Source of the DNA: Roridomyces roridus
Lineage: Eukaryota > Basidiomycota > Agaricomycetes > Agaricales > Mycenaceae
Direction of reading: 5' to 3'
NCBI GenBank assembly: GCA_029378245.1
Contig: JARKIF010000005.1
Span: forward strand, 2,728,001 to 2,792,000
DNA length: 64,000 nucleotides
This document shows positions 53,974-64,000 of the stretch, in pieces; within the stretch, counting starts at the first letter, position 1, and each line of letters opens with the position of its first letter. The notes below the pieces were generated by a model. It did no database searches and was not told the DNA's origin. It saw nothing but the letters and a program-made list of their open reading frames with translations. Both the position numbers and the translations under genes were made by a program.

Positions 53974-55845
53974 ATGGGCGTCATAGTTCCCGTTCTCCGA
54001 CTCTTGATGGTCTTCTTGAACGTGTATGACTCGTTCAAAGTCCTCAAGCCTCCCCGTGTCTCCCGACGCAGCTCAGGCCCACCCTCGGCAAAGGCGCTGT
54101 CCCAGCGGAAGCGCGCGATGAAAGGCTGTCTGGCCGTCTGGATTGTCTGGGTAGGAACTTGCCTAACAACCTGCTTTCTGCGCTAAAAGAAAACAGTGCT
54201 GCTTCATGCTCTACGAACGCATGGCAGAAGGCATCGTGTCCTTGTTCATCCCATTCTACGACGAAATCAAGTCCCTCGTCCTTCTTTTCCTCATTTTCAC
54301 GCGTGCTAGGGTACGTGGCTTCAGTTCCGTGTCATTCTCTGCTAACTGCGACCTCAGGGCGCCGAGCCAATCTATCTACACATTATCCGACCGCTGCTCA
54401 AACCCTACACGTCCACCGCAGACGCCATCTTTGACGTGGCTCGCATGTTTGGCGACATCATCTTCATCATGCTCGAAGGCATCGTGGCATACCCGTTCAA
54501 GTTGGTTTCAGTCTGGTGGAAGACTTGGACGAATGCCTCGGAACCGTTATTCGAGAACGTGCCAAACGGCGCGCCATCGTCCAGACCGTCTCCGGCTCGA
54601 CGAAGGTCCTCTGGGGTCTCACCCGTCAATGCCACGGCCATCCAGCAGCAGCCTCCGTCCCTGCGCCACCGACCATCCTATGAGCGTGTAGAGGCGTCAT
54701 CGGATGGCGTTTACAAAATTTGGCACCCACCGCGTTCGGCGTTTCAGGCGGAGGAAGAGGAGGAGGCAGAAGCGGGAGCTTCTACTTCGGAACAACAATC
54801 TCAGCGAGAACGCGAACAAATAGACGAATGGCGACAATATCCGCCCTTCCCCTCTGCGTACCCTCCCACTCCACTACCTCCTCAATCTCGTCTACCTGTG
54901 CATCCTACTGCCGCACGCGCCTTCTCTCCCATCCTCGAAGACACTCAAGAGCAGGGTTTTGGGTCGTCGCCCCCGTCGCCGCATGAGCTTTCCGTGAATT
55001 CCAGCTCGATGCAGGGTGGGGGCGGCGAACATGAGAATGTCTTGGGAATTCACTTTGACGAGCGTGTGGATGAAGACGGCGAGGAGGAGGAGGAAGATGA
55101 CGATGACGACTTTGATGTAACGCTGCGCACGCCTCGTTCCTTGTTGCTTGCATCTGCTGCGTCGACAACAACGACGAGAATAACGCGTTCGCAATCCAAG
55201 CAATCGTCCGTCTCCGTTGACTCGGTATCTGTTTCCACCACTTCACTGGAAACACCGATTGTCCTGCCTGCGCTCCTTTCAAGGATATCGTCTGGGATGG
55301 GTGGGTCGAGCGAGGAGAGCACGTCTTCGTCCTCTGGCCCGCCTTCGCCTTTGCCTGCTGGAGGGAAGAAACGGTCGAGGGAGGTTCCGGTCCAAGTTGT
55401 CGGTGTTGTTGATGAAGAGGAATTTGACTCTGAGACGCCTACGAAGCCTAAAAACACGGCTGGGCGTGGGCGGGGGCGCGGGAGGGGAGGGAGAGCGAGG
55501 GGTGCTGTCAGGAGAAGTGGGAGCCGGAGTTCTGCTTCTTCGGTTTCTTCGGCTACTGCTACTTCTGATGAGGAGGAGGAGGGAGGGGAGGGTGCCGAGC
55601 CGCGGAATGATCGGTCGCCTGTGACGAAGAGACGGCGGGTTGGTGTTGTGCCACCACCTGGCCGGGTCCAGCCCAGGCGGGGGACGAGGGCGAGGTCGGA
55701 AGATCAGGCTCCGGTTCCGGCTCCACCACCGCAGTCTCGGACGTCTTCGAGGACGGCGAGTGGTCCGGAGTCTGCCAGTGCCACTCGGACTTTACGGCGA
55801 GCTGCAGTCGGTACCGGTGCTGCTCCTCCCGCTAAACGGAAGTAA
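53974..55845 (+). CDS. TB2/DP1 (Yop1/REEP-like) ER-shaping protein with a long disordered tail
   Basis: Exons are 53974-54150, 54197-54310 and 54358-55845 (592 aa). Residues 1-150 form the TB2/DP1/HVA22 domain: KRAMKGCLAVWIVW|CCFMLYERMAEGIVS, FIPFYDEIKSLVLLFLIFT and GAEPIYLHIIRPLLKPY. Such proteins bend ER membrane as hairpins. The remaining 440 residues are disordered: Glu/Asp-rich runs (DEDGEEEEEDDDDD), Ser-rich blocks, a GR box (GRGRGRGRGGRARGA) and basic KR motifs (TKRRRVG, PAKRK). Yop1 is usually under 200 aa, so the tail is unusual and looks nuclear or RNA-binding in composition. Confidence 0.85.
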
Positions 55846-57399
55846 ATGCCCCTCCTCCAACTTTCTCTCTCTCTCTTTGCCTTTGTCTCGATGCAATATT
55901 GTATGTATATAACTCATCCACCAAGCTAAAGACATCCATCCATCCATCCACGCTCGATATTATGTATTTACTTTAAAAACCTGTACACGTACTTGAAGTA
56001 ATCGAGTTTTTTTTTTTTTTTGCATTGGAACCCGGCGCTGAGGCGTCTGAGGGTGGGGCCGAGTTTCTAGTGCGTATGTCTTCAGAACCATTTTGGACTC
56101 GGGTTAACCGATAATCTTTTGCTAGATTTTGGACGCGCGTGTCTGGGGTGTGTGTCGGCAAGATCCGGATAGTTTCAGACCTGGTATCGTTAACGTTCGC
56201 AGACTTGATTCTCGTCGATTGAGGTGAGGTGAGGTGTACCTGATTTAGCACTGTTGACCGCTGACTCTGTTCCTTGTTTACAGGTTCGCGGCAGGCCAAA
56301 GTTGGCCACGTGTTTCCACTGCATACTGGATTTGGACTACCTGGACATCGATGGTCGTCGGCGTCTTGTTCCTGTATTCATCGCAGTTGTGAACTTGACA
56401 ACTCTACATGTCGTCGGTAAGCAGGTACTTCTTCCGCCGAAGGATGGTTAACGCTCAGTGCTCAGTTCTCAATGCTCAGTGCTGTTTTAACACCAGTTAT
56501 GCAGACCTACAAAAGCTGGCAAGGCGGATGTGTGGGTCGGTGGGTGCCCCTGTCAGCGCCCCTGGTGGAGATGCGCTGCAGCGCAGTTTTGGTGTGTGCT
56601 AGTTTCTTGGCCTCATATCATTCGCCAACTGTTATCTTTCTTCAGCGTCCAGCATTATTTTGGATCACTTTGCAACCGCTTAACAAAGACGCGTGGCCAC
56701 GGTGTGTTTTCGGCCTTCTTTTCGGGCTCAGCCGTCTTTCTCATTGATCTAGCAAAGGTTAATCCAAGACTATTTGTGGTCCACCTCCGAACTGCTGTTA
56801 GGTGGGCCCGCCTCAATGAGCTCGGGTCCGAGTGCGGTGGGTAGACAGACCGGTACCACCGTCGGCAGGCGACCCCACTTCAGGAGACTGAAACAATACA
56901 GCTTCGATATACCTCGAATGCGCCGTTGGCGGGACCGGTGACGCAGTGGAGCCGTACAGGCCCACCGTCGAAAGTTCTCGAACGCCCGTAACGTGGCCGA
57001 GGGTTGGATTGTCGCCCTGAAACGACTTGCCTCCATAAAAACGACGTCATGGAAATGTTCTACGGGGCGCCGGCCTCGATGAAGCAACGTTTTTTTCATT
57101 GCAACCACCGCCTTCATCCAGTGCTTGTGGGTCCTCGACGTTTCTATTTTGCTGTCAATTCACAAACAGGTCCGCAGGTTCCAGAAAGCACCTTCCTTTT
57201 GGGCGTTTTCACGGATCAAAAAATGTCAAGATAAGATTTCTCATCTGCGCGCCACTTTATGCTATGTTGTTTTTTCAATCGAAAAAACATCGGCCTGCAG
57301 GATCAGAACGAGATGCATGCTGCCGGCCACGTCGAGTCACACGGGGGCGGATCGCATAAAGACGACATCCCTCCATTCGTCTTGAAACCGATTCTTGCA
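55846..57399. other. Intergenic region, about 1.5 kb
   Basis: Simple repeats only: CATCCATCCATCCATCCA near 55932, a T15-type tract near 56008, GAGGTGAGGTGAGGTG near 56221 and four CTCAGTGCT-like repeats near 56455-56485. Short open frames on both strands are not protein-like. No RNA gene was recognised. Confidence 0.45.
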
Positions 57400-58454
57400 A
57401 TGAGTCTTATAAGCCCGACACAAGACACGACTACTCTTTGCTACCTGATTCTCGCCTTGCAAACGCTCAACTTACTTCTACTGCTACTGCTTTTAATTCT
57501 TCTCATGAGAAGATGCGTCCCTGGCCTCGGGCGAGTTGACCCCGAGGGCTCGGGGTCAACCATACATCCACCACCGACGGTTCTGGGATTCCGCCGCAAA
57601 GCAATCCCTCATGACATGCTACACATGGAAAACAATGTGCGTCTTCAATCAATCCTTGCACCCCTATCAATCCGACTAAAAGTTTTTCGTAGATGGCCGT
57701 CTGGGGTGATCGCTGGGTGCCTGCTTCCGAGGCAACGCCCTTTGTCGATGAACCGCAGCTTGGGGAAATCGATGTTAATGGGGTGTATACGCCGTCGCCG
57801 TCCGCGTACGACGGGTCAACGCCCCCGCTTTCCCCAGACTCGACCAGTTCATCGGCACTCGCCGAGAAGGAGCGGAATAGCTTGCATTTCGGCGGAGTGG
57901 ATGCGTTGGACCTCGCACTTTTACCCCCGTTCACCGATGCCAATGTGGTTTCGCATACTCAGAGCCCTGCCACCGCCGCCGCTCCTTCCTTCGCTGCCAA
58001 TGACTTTTCCGACGCGTTGGTTCCTTTGGACGTTTACCCCGCCTCTGATTTCGCGTACCCGGTTGCCTTTGCGGACGAGCTCCCGTCCTACACCCCCGTC
58101 GACAACGGCAGCACTTTTTATAACGGCAGCTCATATTCCTCACCATTCCACAATCCTCCCGACTTTTTCACGGCAAGCGGCAGCGGCAGCGGATACAGCA
58201 GTTCAGCCCCGACACCCTTTCCTCCCATCCCGGATATGTGGTCCTACTCTCCCGTATATGACCACGGATCTGCAGAGTACCTGCATCCGAGTCCTCAGCC
58301 TGAATATGATCCCGTGCCGATTTATTCTGAGCCAGAGTACAGTGCGCATAATGTATTGGCGTACAGCCAAGAGAGTGACGGATATGCTGCTGCTGCCGCT
58401 GGATTGTTCAACGACAACGTTCCCTACATGCCTGGACAGTTCCCCACCCAATAA
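57400..58454 (+). CDS. Single-pass membrane protein with a low-complexity Tyr/Pro/Ser tail
   Basis: Exons 57400-57636 and 57693-58454 join as LHMENN|MAVWGDRWVP across a 56-nt GT-AG intron (332 aa). A strongly hydrophobic helix lies near residues 12-35 (LCYLILALQTLNLLLLLLLL), followed by an Arg pair and a long soluble part. That part is rich in Ser, Pro, Tyr and Asp (TPPLSPDSTSSS, FDAYP-like VYPASDFAYP, EYDPVPIYSEPEY). No known domain was recognised. The second exon alone starts with ATG, so a shorter soluble form is possible. Confidence 0.65.
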
Positions 58455-59092
58455 CAATAACAACACCACCACTAATCTGCTGCCCACCGACCCACCATCA
58501 TTGATATGACCTTAATCCCCTTCCTACCAACTCAATATTCCTTGATACAGAGGGCGCACACGCTCGAAGCTTCTCTTTCTCTCAAAAGACGCTATGTCGT
58601 GCCTCCGCGCCACCCACCATCATTTTTATCTCCTCCTTATGCTCCTATACTTTTCTTTGCGCGTTTGGCGTACTGTAACTCCAAGAGATGTTATTCTCCT
58701 TGACAGGCACTTGCGCGATGTACGGCCTACACTTCCCTTACCACCTTACAATTTATTCAATTCTAAAGATTCCTCCCCATGATTCACGTCTTCATTTCTA
58801 CCCACTTGCTGCCTCGTAGCGTAGTGATTTTGCTTTCTTCTTTCACTATTCTGTTTATTTCAAATAACGGCCGAATGCCCCGGTCACCATTTTCGAGTGA
58901 AGACACCCAGAGACACCCACCGCAGCCGACATGCCGACATCAGCTTGAGCGACACGCATCAATCTTGCTTGCAGTCGTCCAACTACCCACCATGCCCGTT
59001 CCCTGGGAAGCGCTCATTCCTTCCGGTCTCTCTTTCTCTCTCCCTGAACCAAGGAACGACGTGTCTGACGTTACCCAGCTCTCCTCGTCACC
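58455..59092. other. Intergenic region, about 640 bp
   Basis: Pyrimidine-rich with no supported gene. It contains the probable promoter of the small gene at 59093. Confidence 0.4.
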
Positions 59093-59410
59093 ATGTTCGG
59101 CGTCACGGGCACACTCGCGAATATAACGTTCCGTGCACAGAACCAGTGGAAGGTACGTTTGGCTGGCTACAAGCCTGTTTCGCGTTCTCTCTCGTCTGGT
59201 CTGTTATCTGACGACCACTCTATTCAAGCCCCCACGGTACCACCTCGAGCGATGGGACGAAATGATGATTGCGCGGGACAACCGTCTGACTGGACATAAT
59301 CGGGGGCAGACGGTGCGTTTATTGAATCTCACTGCGCGGGTACAACTCATTCATTCATCTGTGCATTATAGTCCGATCCTGTAATCCCTTCTAGAGCAGC
59401 CTCGAGTTGA
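59093..59410 (+). CDS. Small conserved-looking protein, 60 aa
   Basis: Three exons, 59093-59152, 59229-59312 and 59372-59410, all phase 0 with GT-AG introns of 76 and 59 nt. The protein begins MFGVTGTLANITFRAQNQWK and continues PPRYHLERWDEMMIARDNRL, then TGHNRGQT|SDPVIPSR. The amphipathic, Arg/Trp-rich composition and small size resemble accessory subunits of mitochondrial respiratory complexes, but I do not recognise the family. It is missed by a long-ORF search because of its short exons. Confidence 0.6.
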
Positions 59411-60165
59411 ATGAATGATTGAAATCGCTTTCTGTACATGCCGGACGAACGGACGAACTTGTCACTGCGCACCGCAGGACCGTGAGGATGGCGGAGCAGC
59501 CTATCCTTCCCCGTACGGCGCAACGAGTCTCACTACCCGCACCCCACCGCAAGAATTGAAGCAAAGCAAAGCAAAGCGTCTGTCGTCCTTCCAGAATCCA
59601 CACAGCCGCCGGTGGCTCGTTGGCTCGTTGGCATACTCTGTAACAAACGAGACCTCGGTTCTTTGCGCAGCTGCTCCTTGAATTGCTTGCACCTTGAAAT
59701 CTTTACCCCGCACCCTTACACGTGACTTCTGTGTGGCGCATACGGGATTTTTCTTCAATATTTCCCTTGAGCTTCTCCGCGGATGCGTTCGCGCGTTCTC
59801 TGGCAACCGTCGGTTGTGGGCGCTGACATGTCGTCAACGAGGGCTGGAAGCCGAGTGCGAAGCGGTGGAGTTCCTCGGCTCGCCTTGGATTTCAGAGGCA
59901 GTCCTCATCGATCCTTTTTTCGCGAAGTAACAACAAGTTTCTTGCAGTAAGCGTGCCCGTCTCACCGGCCGCCTGCTCGTCGTGAAGCGGGCATTTATAA
60001 TTTAAGCATCTGACGCGCGGTGGATGATCCACATGTATTCAGCGCGCTCTTGGGCCCAGACGACCGTCGATAGCAAGAAAAGAAGGAGCAAAAAGAGTAT
60101 GAGATCCACACACGGGCCTACGAAGGAACGCGAAACCATTTTCATGGTTCATGGTACAAACTATC
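59411..60165. other. Intergenic region, about 750 bp
   Basis: It lies between the 60-aa gene and the lipoate ligase stop. AAGCAAAGCAAAGCAAAGCG (59561-59580) is a short simple repeat. No gene is supported on either strand. Confidence 0.4.
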
Positions 60166-61551
60166 TCATCGTAAAACCTTGCGAAGCCACTCTCCGACAG
60201 CCTGCGCAGCTCCAGCGTGCGAGGTATCGCTGTCCTCGAGCGGCGGCCAACGCCCATACTCCTGCCCCTCCGCCTCCTTCACGAATGCAGTCAACTTCTG
60301 GCTCATTTCCTCCGACACGCCCTCCGTGTGGAGGACGCTGTCAGTGATGAGACCGTGTTTTGACTTGATTCGGACATTCTGGAGAGGTTGCTCAGTTTGA
60401 GAGATAAATGAAGATGAGCTGTACATACGACATGTCCGAATGGGAAGGTTGTAGACGCTGTACATTCGAAAGCTGGAGTTTGGCCGTATTTCCACGGCCA
60501 AGTCTGAGGGCGAATTAGCAAGATGATAGACGGCAGAAAGAAGAGTGGACCTCGAGCTCTGTGATACCAGACGAAATGTACGACTGGTCACCCGATGATT
60601 CGTCGATAATTTGAGTCTGATGCGCAAGTCAGAGTTAACTCGACAAGACAAAGCAGATACACACCGGGTCCCTATCCTTGTCTATACCATATTCTTCGCG
60701 GAACACGTCCTCGACGGCACGAGCAAACTGGTCGTGGTTCACATCCGCCCTGAATTGCTGCAGATTGCAGACAGGGGAGCGCACGGAGGAGACGCCCGTG
60801 CTGGTCACTTCTTTCAGCGACTTGTCCACGCGAAGCAGATCCCCAAGCGTGTCCAGCTGCGTGGATATCAGCATCGTACCATGGTGGTACGCGCGCGCGT
60901 TGACGATTTTGTATGCAGAGCCCGAGACGTAAAGGTCTGTCAGCCTTGCTTTTCGGTGTCAAGGCTGGAAGGCACTCATCTTGTCCTCTCCGACGCAAAT
61001 ATCATTCCGGTCGTTGAGCCGGGCGTTTGGGATACCCATTGATTGCACGGCACGGAGGATGAGTCGTGCGGTAGCGTGGCGGTCGAACGCTGCTCGTGCA
61101 AGGTGGATGGAAAAGTTGGTGTTGCCTAGATCCTGACTCGTATAAACGCGCGCCAGGTTAAAGTGGACTAGGTACTAACGTGGTACACGGTTCCTCCACC
61201 GCTTCGTCTCCGTATAAATTGGACGTCTCGGGTCTGGAGGGCTCCCATATTGACCTCGAGCCAGGGATTTTGATTCCTGCCAATGACGACGCAGGGAGTG
61301 TTTCGGTACAGAAACAAGAGTGGTCGATCTGGAGGCGCATGTCTAAAGAGCCTGCAGTTTTACACACATGAGGATGTGGGGATACCAGAGGAGCAGACAG
61401 ACCAGTCTTCAAAGCTGAGATTGAAGAGCGGCGAGGTGGCTCGTGAGATGTATATCGAGTTTTGGATTTCTGGCGCTGGACCTTGTCGCGTAGAGAAGTT
61501 GCGTGTCAGTATTCTACGCGTCGCAGCACGCGAAAGAATCGAGTGGGCCAT
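60166..61551 (-). CDS. Mitochondrial lipoate-protein ligase (LplA/Lip3 type)
   Basis: Attaches lipoic acid to E2/GcvH proteins. About seven short exons run from the ATG at 61551. The presequence is MAHSILSRAATRRILTRNF, followed by PLFNLSFEDWLFRN-type sequence (NLSFEDW). The second exon reads LYRNTPCVVIGRNQNPWLEV and RRRSGGGTVYH, the lipoate pocket. The third has ARLNDRNDICV. A later exon has SAYKIVNARAYHHGTMLIST with the catalytic Lys. The next is PWKYGQTPAFECTAS, and the final exon ends EWLRKVLR. Every block matches the family order. It is head-to-head with NDUFAF3, 107 bp between starts. Confidence 0.9.
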
Positions 61552-61658
61552 CGGGACGCGAGACCAAGATGGGAGCAGAAGACAAAGTGATCGCGTCCAA
61601 AGTTGTTCTCCTCCACGTCGAGGCCTCTCGGAAACAGAGAACCCCCTGAAGTTTTCCA

Positions 61659-62314
61659 ATGTCCATCCGTCTTCTTGCAGCCCGCCTTCCTTGCCGGGCC
61701 TCCTCCCCTTTTTTACAAGCCCAAACGATAAATAATTCACGACCTCGATTCATCCAAACTACGCCTCCTCGCCAAAACAGCCGGCCGACCTCTCTCACCA
61801 ATATCCTTGCCTCTGACACTCCGCCAGCAGTGCAGGTTTCTTCCGTCTCCGAAGACGGCATCCTACTCGAAGACGGGCTCCTGCTACCCGCCGCATGCAT
61901 ATTCCTTGACGGCAAAGTCTTTCTATGGGACGTCCCAGACAGCGTCACTCAGTGGGGACGGGAGCACCTTGCCATGTTCGAGGTCGTCGTCCCGAAACCT
62001 GGTATGTAACGCGTCCCTGCAGCCACTATGCACGAATTCATTTTGATTACAGAAATTCTGATTCTGGGCACGGGAGTGGAGATGGCGCACCCCCCGCCTT
62101 CATTCCGCTCGCATTTGGCGGAGCTGGGTATTCAGCTCGACGTGATGAGTACGGTACGTTTGGGCTATTTAAGTCATTCGACCTCCTGCTTGACTCGCCT
62201 TAGAAAAACGCGTGTTCGACGTATAACCTGCTTTCGGAGGAAGGGAGACGCGTCGCTGCTGCCCTCGCTCCATTAGTACCCCGGCGTTGGCAAAAATCGT
62301 CCCTTCGACAATAG
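61659..62314 (+). CDS. NDUFAF3: NDUFAF3-like complex I assembly factor (Mth938/DUF498 domain)
   Basis: Exons are 61659-62001, 62053-62153 and 62204-62314 (184 aa, phases consistent). The N terminus is a mitochondrial presequence (MSIRLLAARLPCRASSPF). The Mth938 fold shows VSSVSEDGILLEDGLLLPAA, LWDVPDSVTQWGREHLAMFE, EILILGTGVEMAHPPPSFRS, LGIQLDVMST and KNACSTYNLLSEEGRRVAAA. The closest named family is NDUFAF3, which acts early in complex I assembly. It shares a probable bidirectional promoter with lipoate ligase. Confidence 0.87.
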
Positions 62315-62514
62315 TTACATATTGTCTTACATGGTCTTTTCTCGAATGCCTGCCTAGTGACTTCGCTCTTCGACAGCATGGAGGCTCGTTTCAACCTAAC
62401 CATCCACCAATGACGCCTCGCCTTCTGTGCAGATCGCGGCCAGTCAATCCCGACTGAGTCAAGTTTGTAATGATGTCAAGTTTTGCCGTCTGACTCACTT
62501 TTTTCTTCATCTCC

Positions 62515-63162
62515 ATGTCTCTGGCCAAGTTCGCCATTCCAGACGCAGGCATCGAGTCTTCACGCGTTAGGCTTACGCTCTACGAGCCACTGACCCACAA
62601 CAACCAAGTCCTGGCCCAATTTTCCGCCCATCCAGAGCTGGGTCGTTGGCTTCCAGCCATCTACAGCCCAGAAGTCCTCCAAGAACTGTTCGACGATCCA
62701 AATGGCATCCTGCTCGCCGTCACGGACAAACCAACGGGTCGGTTAGCTGGCGTTATAGGCCTAGGGCAGACGTCGTTTCGGGACATGTCGACAGAGATTG
62801 GACCTGTTATTTGCTTTCCCGAGTTCCAGCGGACGTATGTTACGTCGCATGCGGTCGCCGTGCTGCTACGTCATTGTCTGGATCTGCCTTCGGAGGCTGG
62901 AGGGATGGGGTTTAGGAGGGTGCAGTGGAAGGCGCACTCGATGAACGTTGCTAGTGTCAAGGCGGCGGAGAGAATGGGGTTCAAGATGGAGGGGACGTTG
63001 CGGTGGACACATGTCTTGCCTCCAGGCAGGGAGGGTCAGGCGGCTGGAAGAGGGCGAGGGGAGGCTCTTGGGAGGGATAGTTGCCTGCTAGCCATTTGCT
63101 GGGACGACTGGGAGAGCGGGGGACGAGAACTTGTACAGAAGGTCCTGGACAGGACGTCGTGA
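62515..63162 (+). CDS. GNAT-family N-acetyltransferase (paralogue 4 of 4)
   Basis: 215 aa, single exon with ATG. Blocks: IESSRVRLTLYEPLTHNNQV, AHPELGRWLPAIYSPEVL, IGPVICFPEFQRTYVTSHA, RRVQWKAHSMNVASVKAAER, MGFKMEGTLRWTHVL and GRGEALGRDSCLLAICWDDW. It is closest in sequence to paralogues 2 and 3 by eye. Confidence 0.87.
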   Translation: MSLAKFAIPDAGIESSRVRLTLYEPLTHNNQVLAQFSAHPELGRWLPAIYSPEVLQELFDDPNGILLAVTDKPTGRLAGVIGLGQTSFRDMSTEIGPVICFPEFQRTYVTSHAVAVLLRHCLDLPSEAGGMGFRRVQWKAHSMNVASVKAAERMGFKMEGTLRWTHVLPPGREGQAAGRGRGEALGRDSCLLAICWDDWESGGRELVQKVLDRTS

Positions 63163-63273
63163 ATCAATGCAAGAGATATTTGAGCTATTCCACTCTTGTC
63201 GTATGTAGAGAGAGAGATAAAGAAAGATAAGATTGATCATTGCGGGTGTTTGACAGCCTTCTTTCTCACCACC

Positions 63274-64000
63274 ATGATCCCGTCCAGCAGCTCTGGACTC
63301 TCTGTTCGGTCCAGCTCTTCGTCACAAAGACCGGCATCTGCACTATCTCACAGACCACCATCGCGCCCCACCTCAGCTCTCTCGACGCGTCCATTGTCAA
63401 GCTTGAGCACGCGACCTCTTTCACGCGTCTCCCAACGACCACATTCGCGCCTCGGTCGCTCACGCATCCAGCCTTTTTGCCAAACTCTCGTCTCACAAGT
63501 AACGGGACTAAACGAGGGAGATGATGATGCGGCGTTCCAGTCGCAGGTCGAATACGCGGTGAAGAGTTTGGAGAGCACGACGTTGACCAAGGCTGCTGCT
63601 AGCGTTGACATGGGGGTCATTGATAAGCAGGTTCACGGGTGAGTGAGTAGTATACCGTTTACGCGTTGTACAGCTCACAGATTTCAGCCATGTGCAGAAG
63701 GCGCGGATAAATTCGCGGGATGAGTTGGCGGATGCATTGCAGACGGCTTATAGGAAGCTTAAGCGTCAGGCAGGGCAGAATACGGACTTGGATGGGGAGA
63801 TTAAGGTGTGTTATATGCAGTGAAAGTGGGATGGTGTACTGAGCTCTTGAAGATGTCTCGCCTTCCCGACCACCTTCAATTTCTTGTACGTCCAGAGTTA
63901 CTTTTCTGCCATTTTGCACGCTCATTACTTACAGATATCCCTTTCCTCCACCGCAAGTCCAGCTACGCTCGCCTACGCGGAGACCTACCTCGATGGAATC
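63274..64000 (+). CDS. Start of a gene running off the window; possible gamma-tubulin complex component
   Basis: Exons are 63274-63638, 63688-63805, 63853-63885 and 63935 onward, consistent in phase. The N terminus is Ser/Arg/Pro-rich with repeated RPxSxLSxRP units (ALSHRPPSRPTSALSTRPLS). A helical region follows (QVEYAVKSLESTTLTKAAAS; DELADALQTAYRKLKRQA), then MSRLPDHLQFLISLSSTASP. The pattern suggests an Spc98/GCP3-like spindle-pole protein, but the diagnostic GRIP domains lie outside the window. The identity is tentative. Confidence 0.5.

Noticed and set aside
54892..55282. Minus-strand frames opposite the TB2/DP1 protein tail
   Set aside because: Low-complexity shadows created by GA-rich codons of the + gene.
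1..64000. CRISPR arrays, bacterial operons, riboswitches or biosynthetic cluster
   Set aside because: No regularly spaced repeats, Shine-Dalgarno sites or PKS/NRPS/terpene genes were seen; the window is clearly eukaryotic.

Overview
The window is nuclear DNA of a filamentous basidiomycete, most likely an agaricomycete. Genes are dense and split by many short introns of about 45-60 nt. F-box proteins of the type common in agarics recur, there is a FunK1 fungal-type kinase, and clear eukaryotic housekeeping genes are present (BUD31, ROT1, KHA1-type antiporter, NDUFAF7, NDUFAF3, lipoate ligase). There are no bacterial operons and no CRISPR. Exon joins given here were worked out by hand from reading frame, GT/AG (or GC/AG) sites and family conservation.

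Main architecture: a large inverted segmental duplication. The left arm (about 540-7600) and right arm (about 26730-33640) carry the same three genes as mirror images around a spacer of about 19 kb: a complex I assembly methyltransferase (NDUFAF7/MidA), an F-box gene and a Ser/Thr kinase. The copies have decayed reciprocally. NDUFAF7 is open in both arms. The F-box gene is open only on the left; the right copy has one nonsense and two frameshift lesions. The kinase is open only on the right; the left copy has a 1-bp insertion and HGD in place of HRD. The left arm also has a private 140-bp tandem duplication. Outside the left arm lies a relic of the gene that flanks the right arm, in direct rather than inverted orientation.

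Spacer (7.6-26.7 kb): an F-box gene relic, a FunK1 kinase, a GNAT acetyltransferase, a TLC-like membrane protein, a disordered basic protein, an unclear fragmentary region, a GMC oxidoreductase with a 12-nt micro-exon, a two-domain GFA protein, tRNA-His(GTG), two tandem F-box genes, a GT18 glycosyltransferase, a PlsC acyltransferase and another F-box gene.

Right part (33.6-64 kb): an acidic unknown protein, an F-box gene, a 1,018-bp Tc1/mariner-type element with 76-bp inverted repeats and TA target duplication just upstream of a decayed gene, a secreted GH35 beta-galactosidase, GNAT paralogues interleaved with an F-box-like gene, ROT1, a member of a large uncharacterised fungal family, a KHA1-type K+/H+ antiporter, BUD31 (two probable GC-AG introns), another GNAT, a TB2/DP1 (Yop1-like) protein with a very long disordered tail, small unknowns, mitochondrial lipoate ligase head-to-head with NDUFAF3, a fourth close GNAT paralogue, and the start of a gene running off the end.

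Functional themes: mitochondrial complex I assembly (NDUFAF7 twice, NDUFAF3) and lipoylation; ER/membrane function (ROT1, Yop1-like, acyltransferase, GT18); and expanding accessory families (F-box, GNAT). I saw no convincing new multi-gene system. The most notable features are the inverted duplication with reciprocal gene decay and the GC-AG introns in BUD31.
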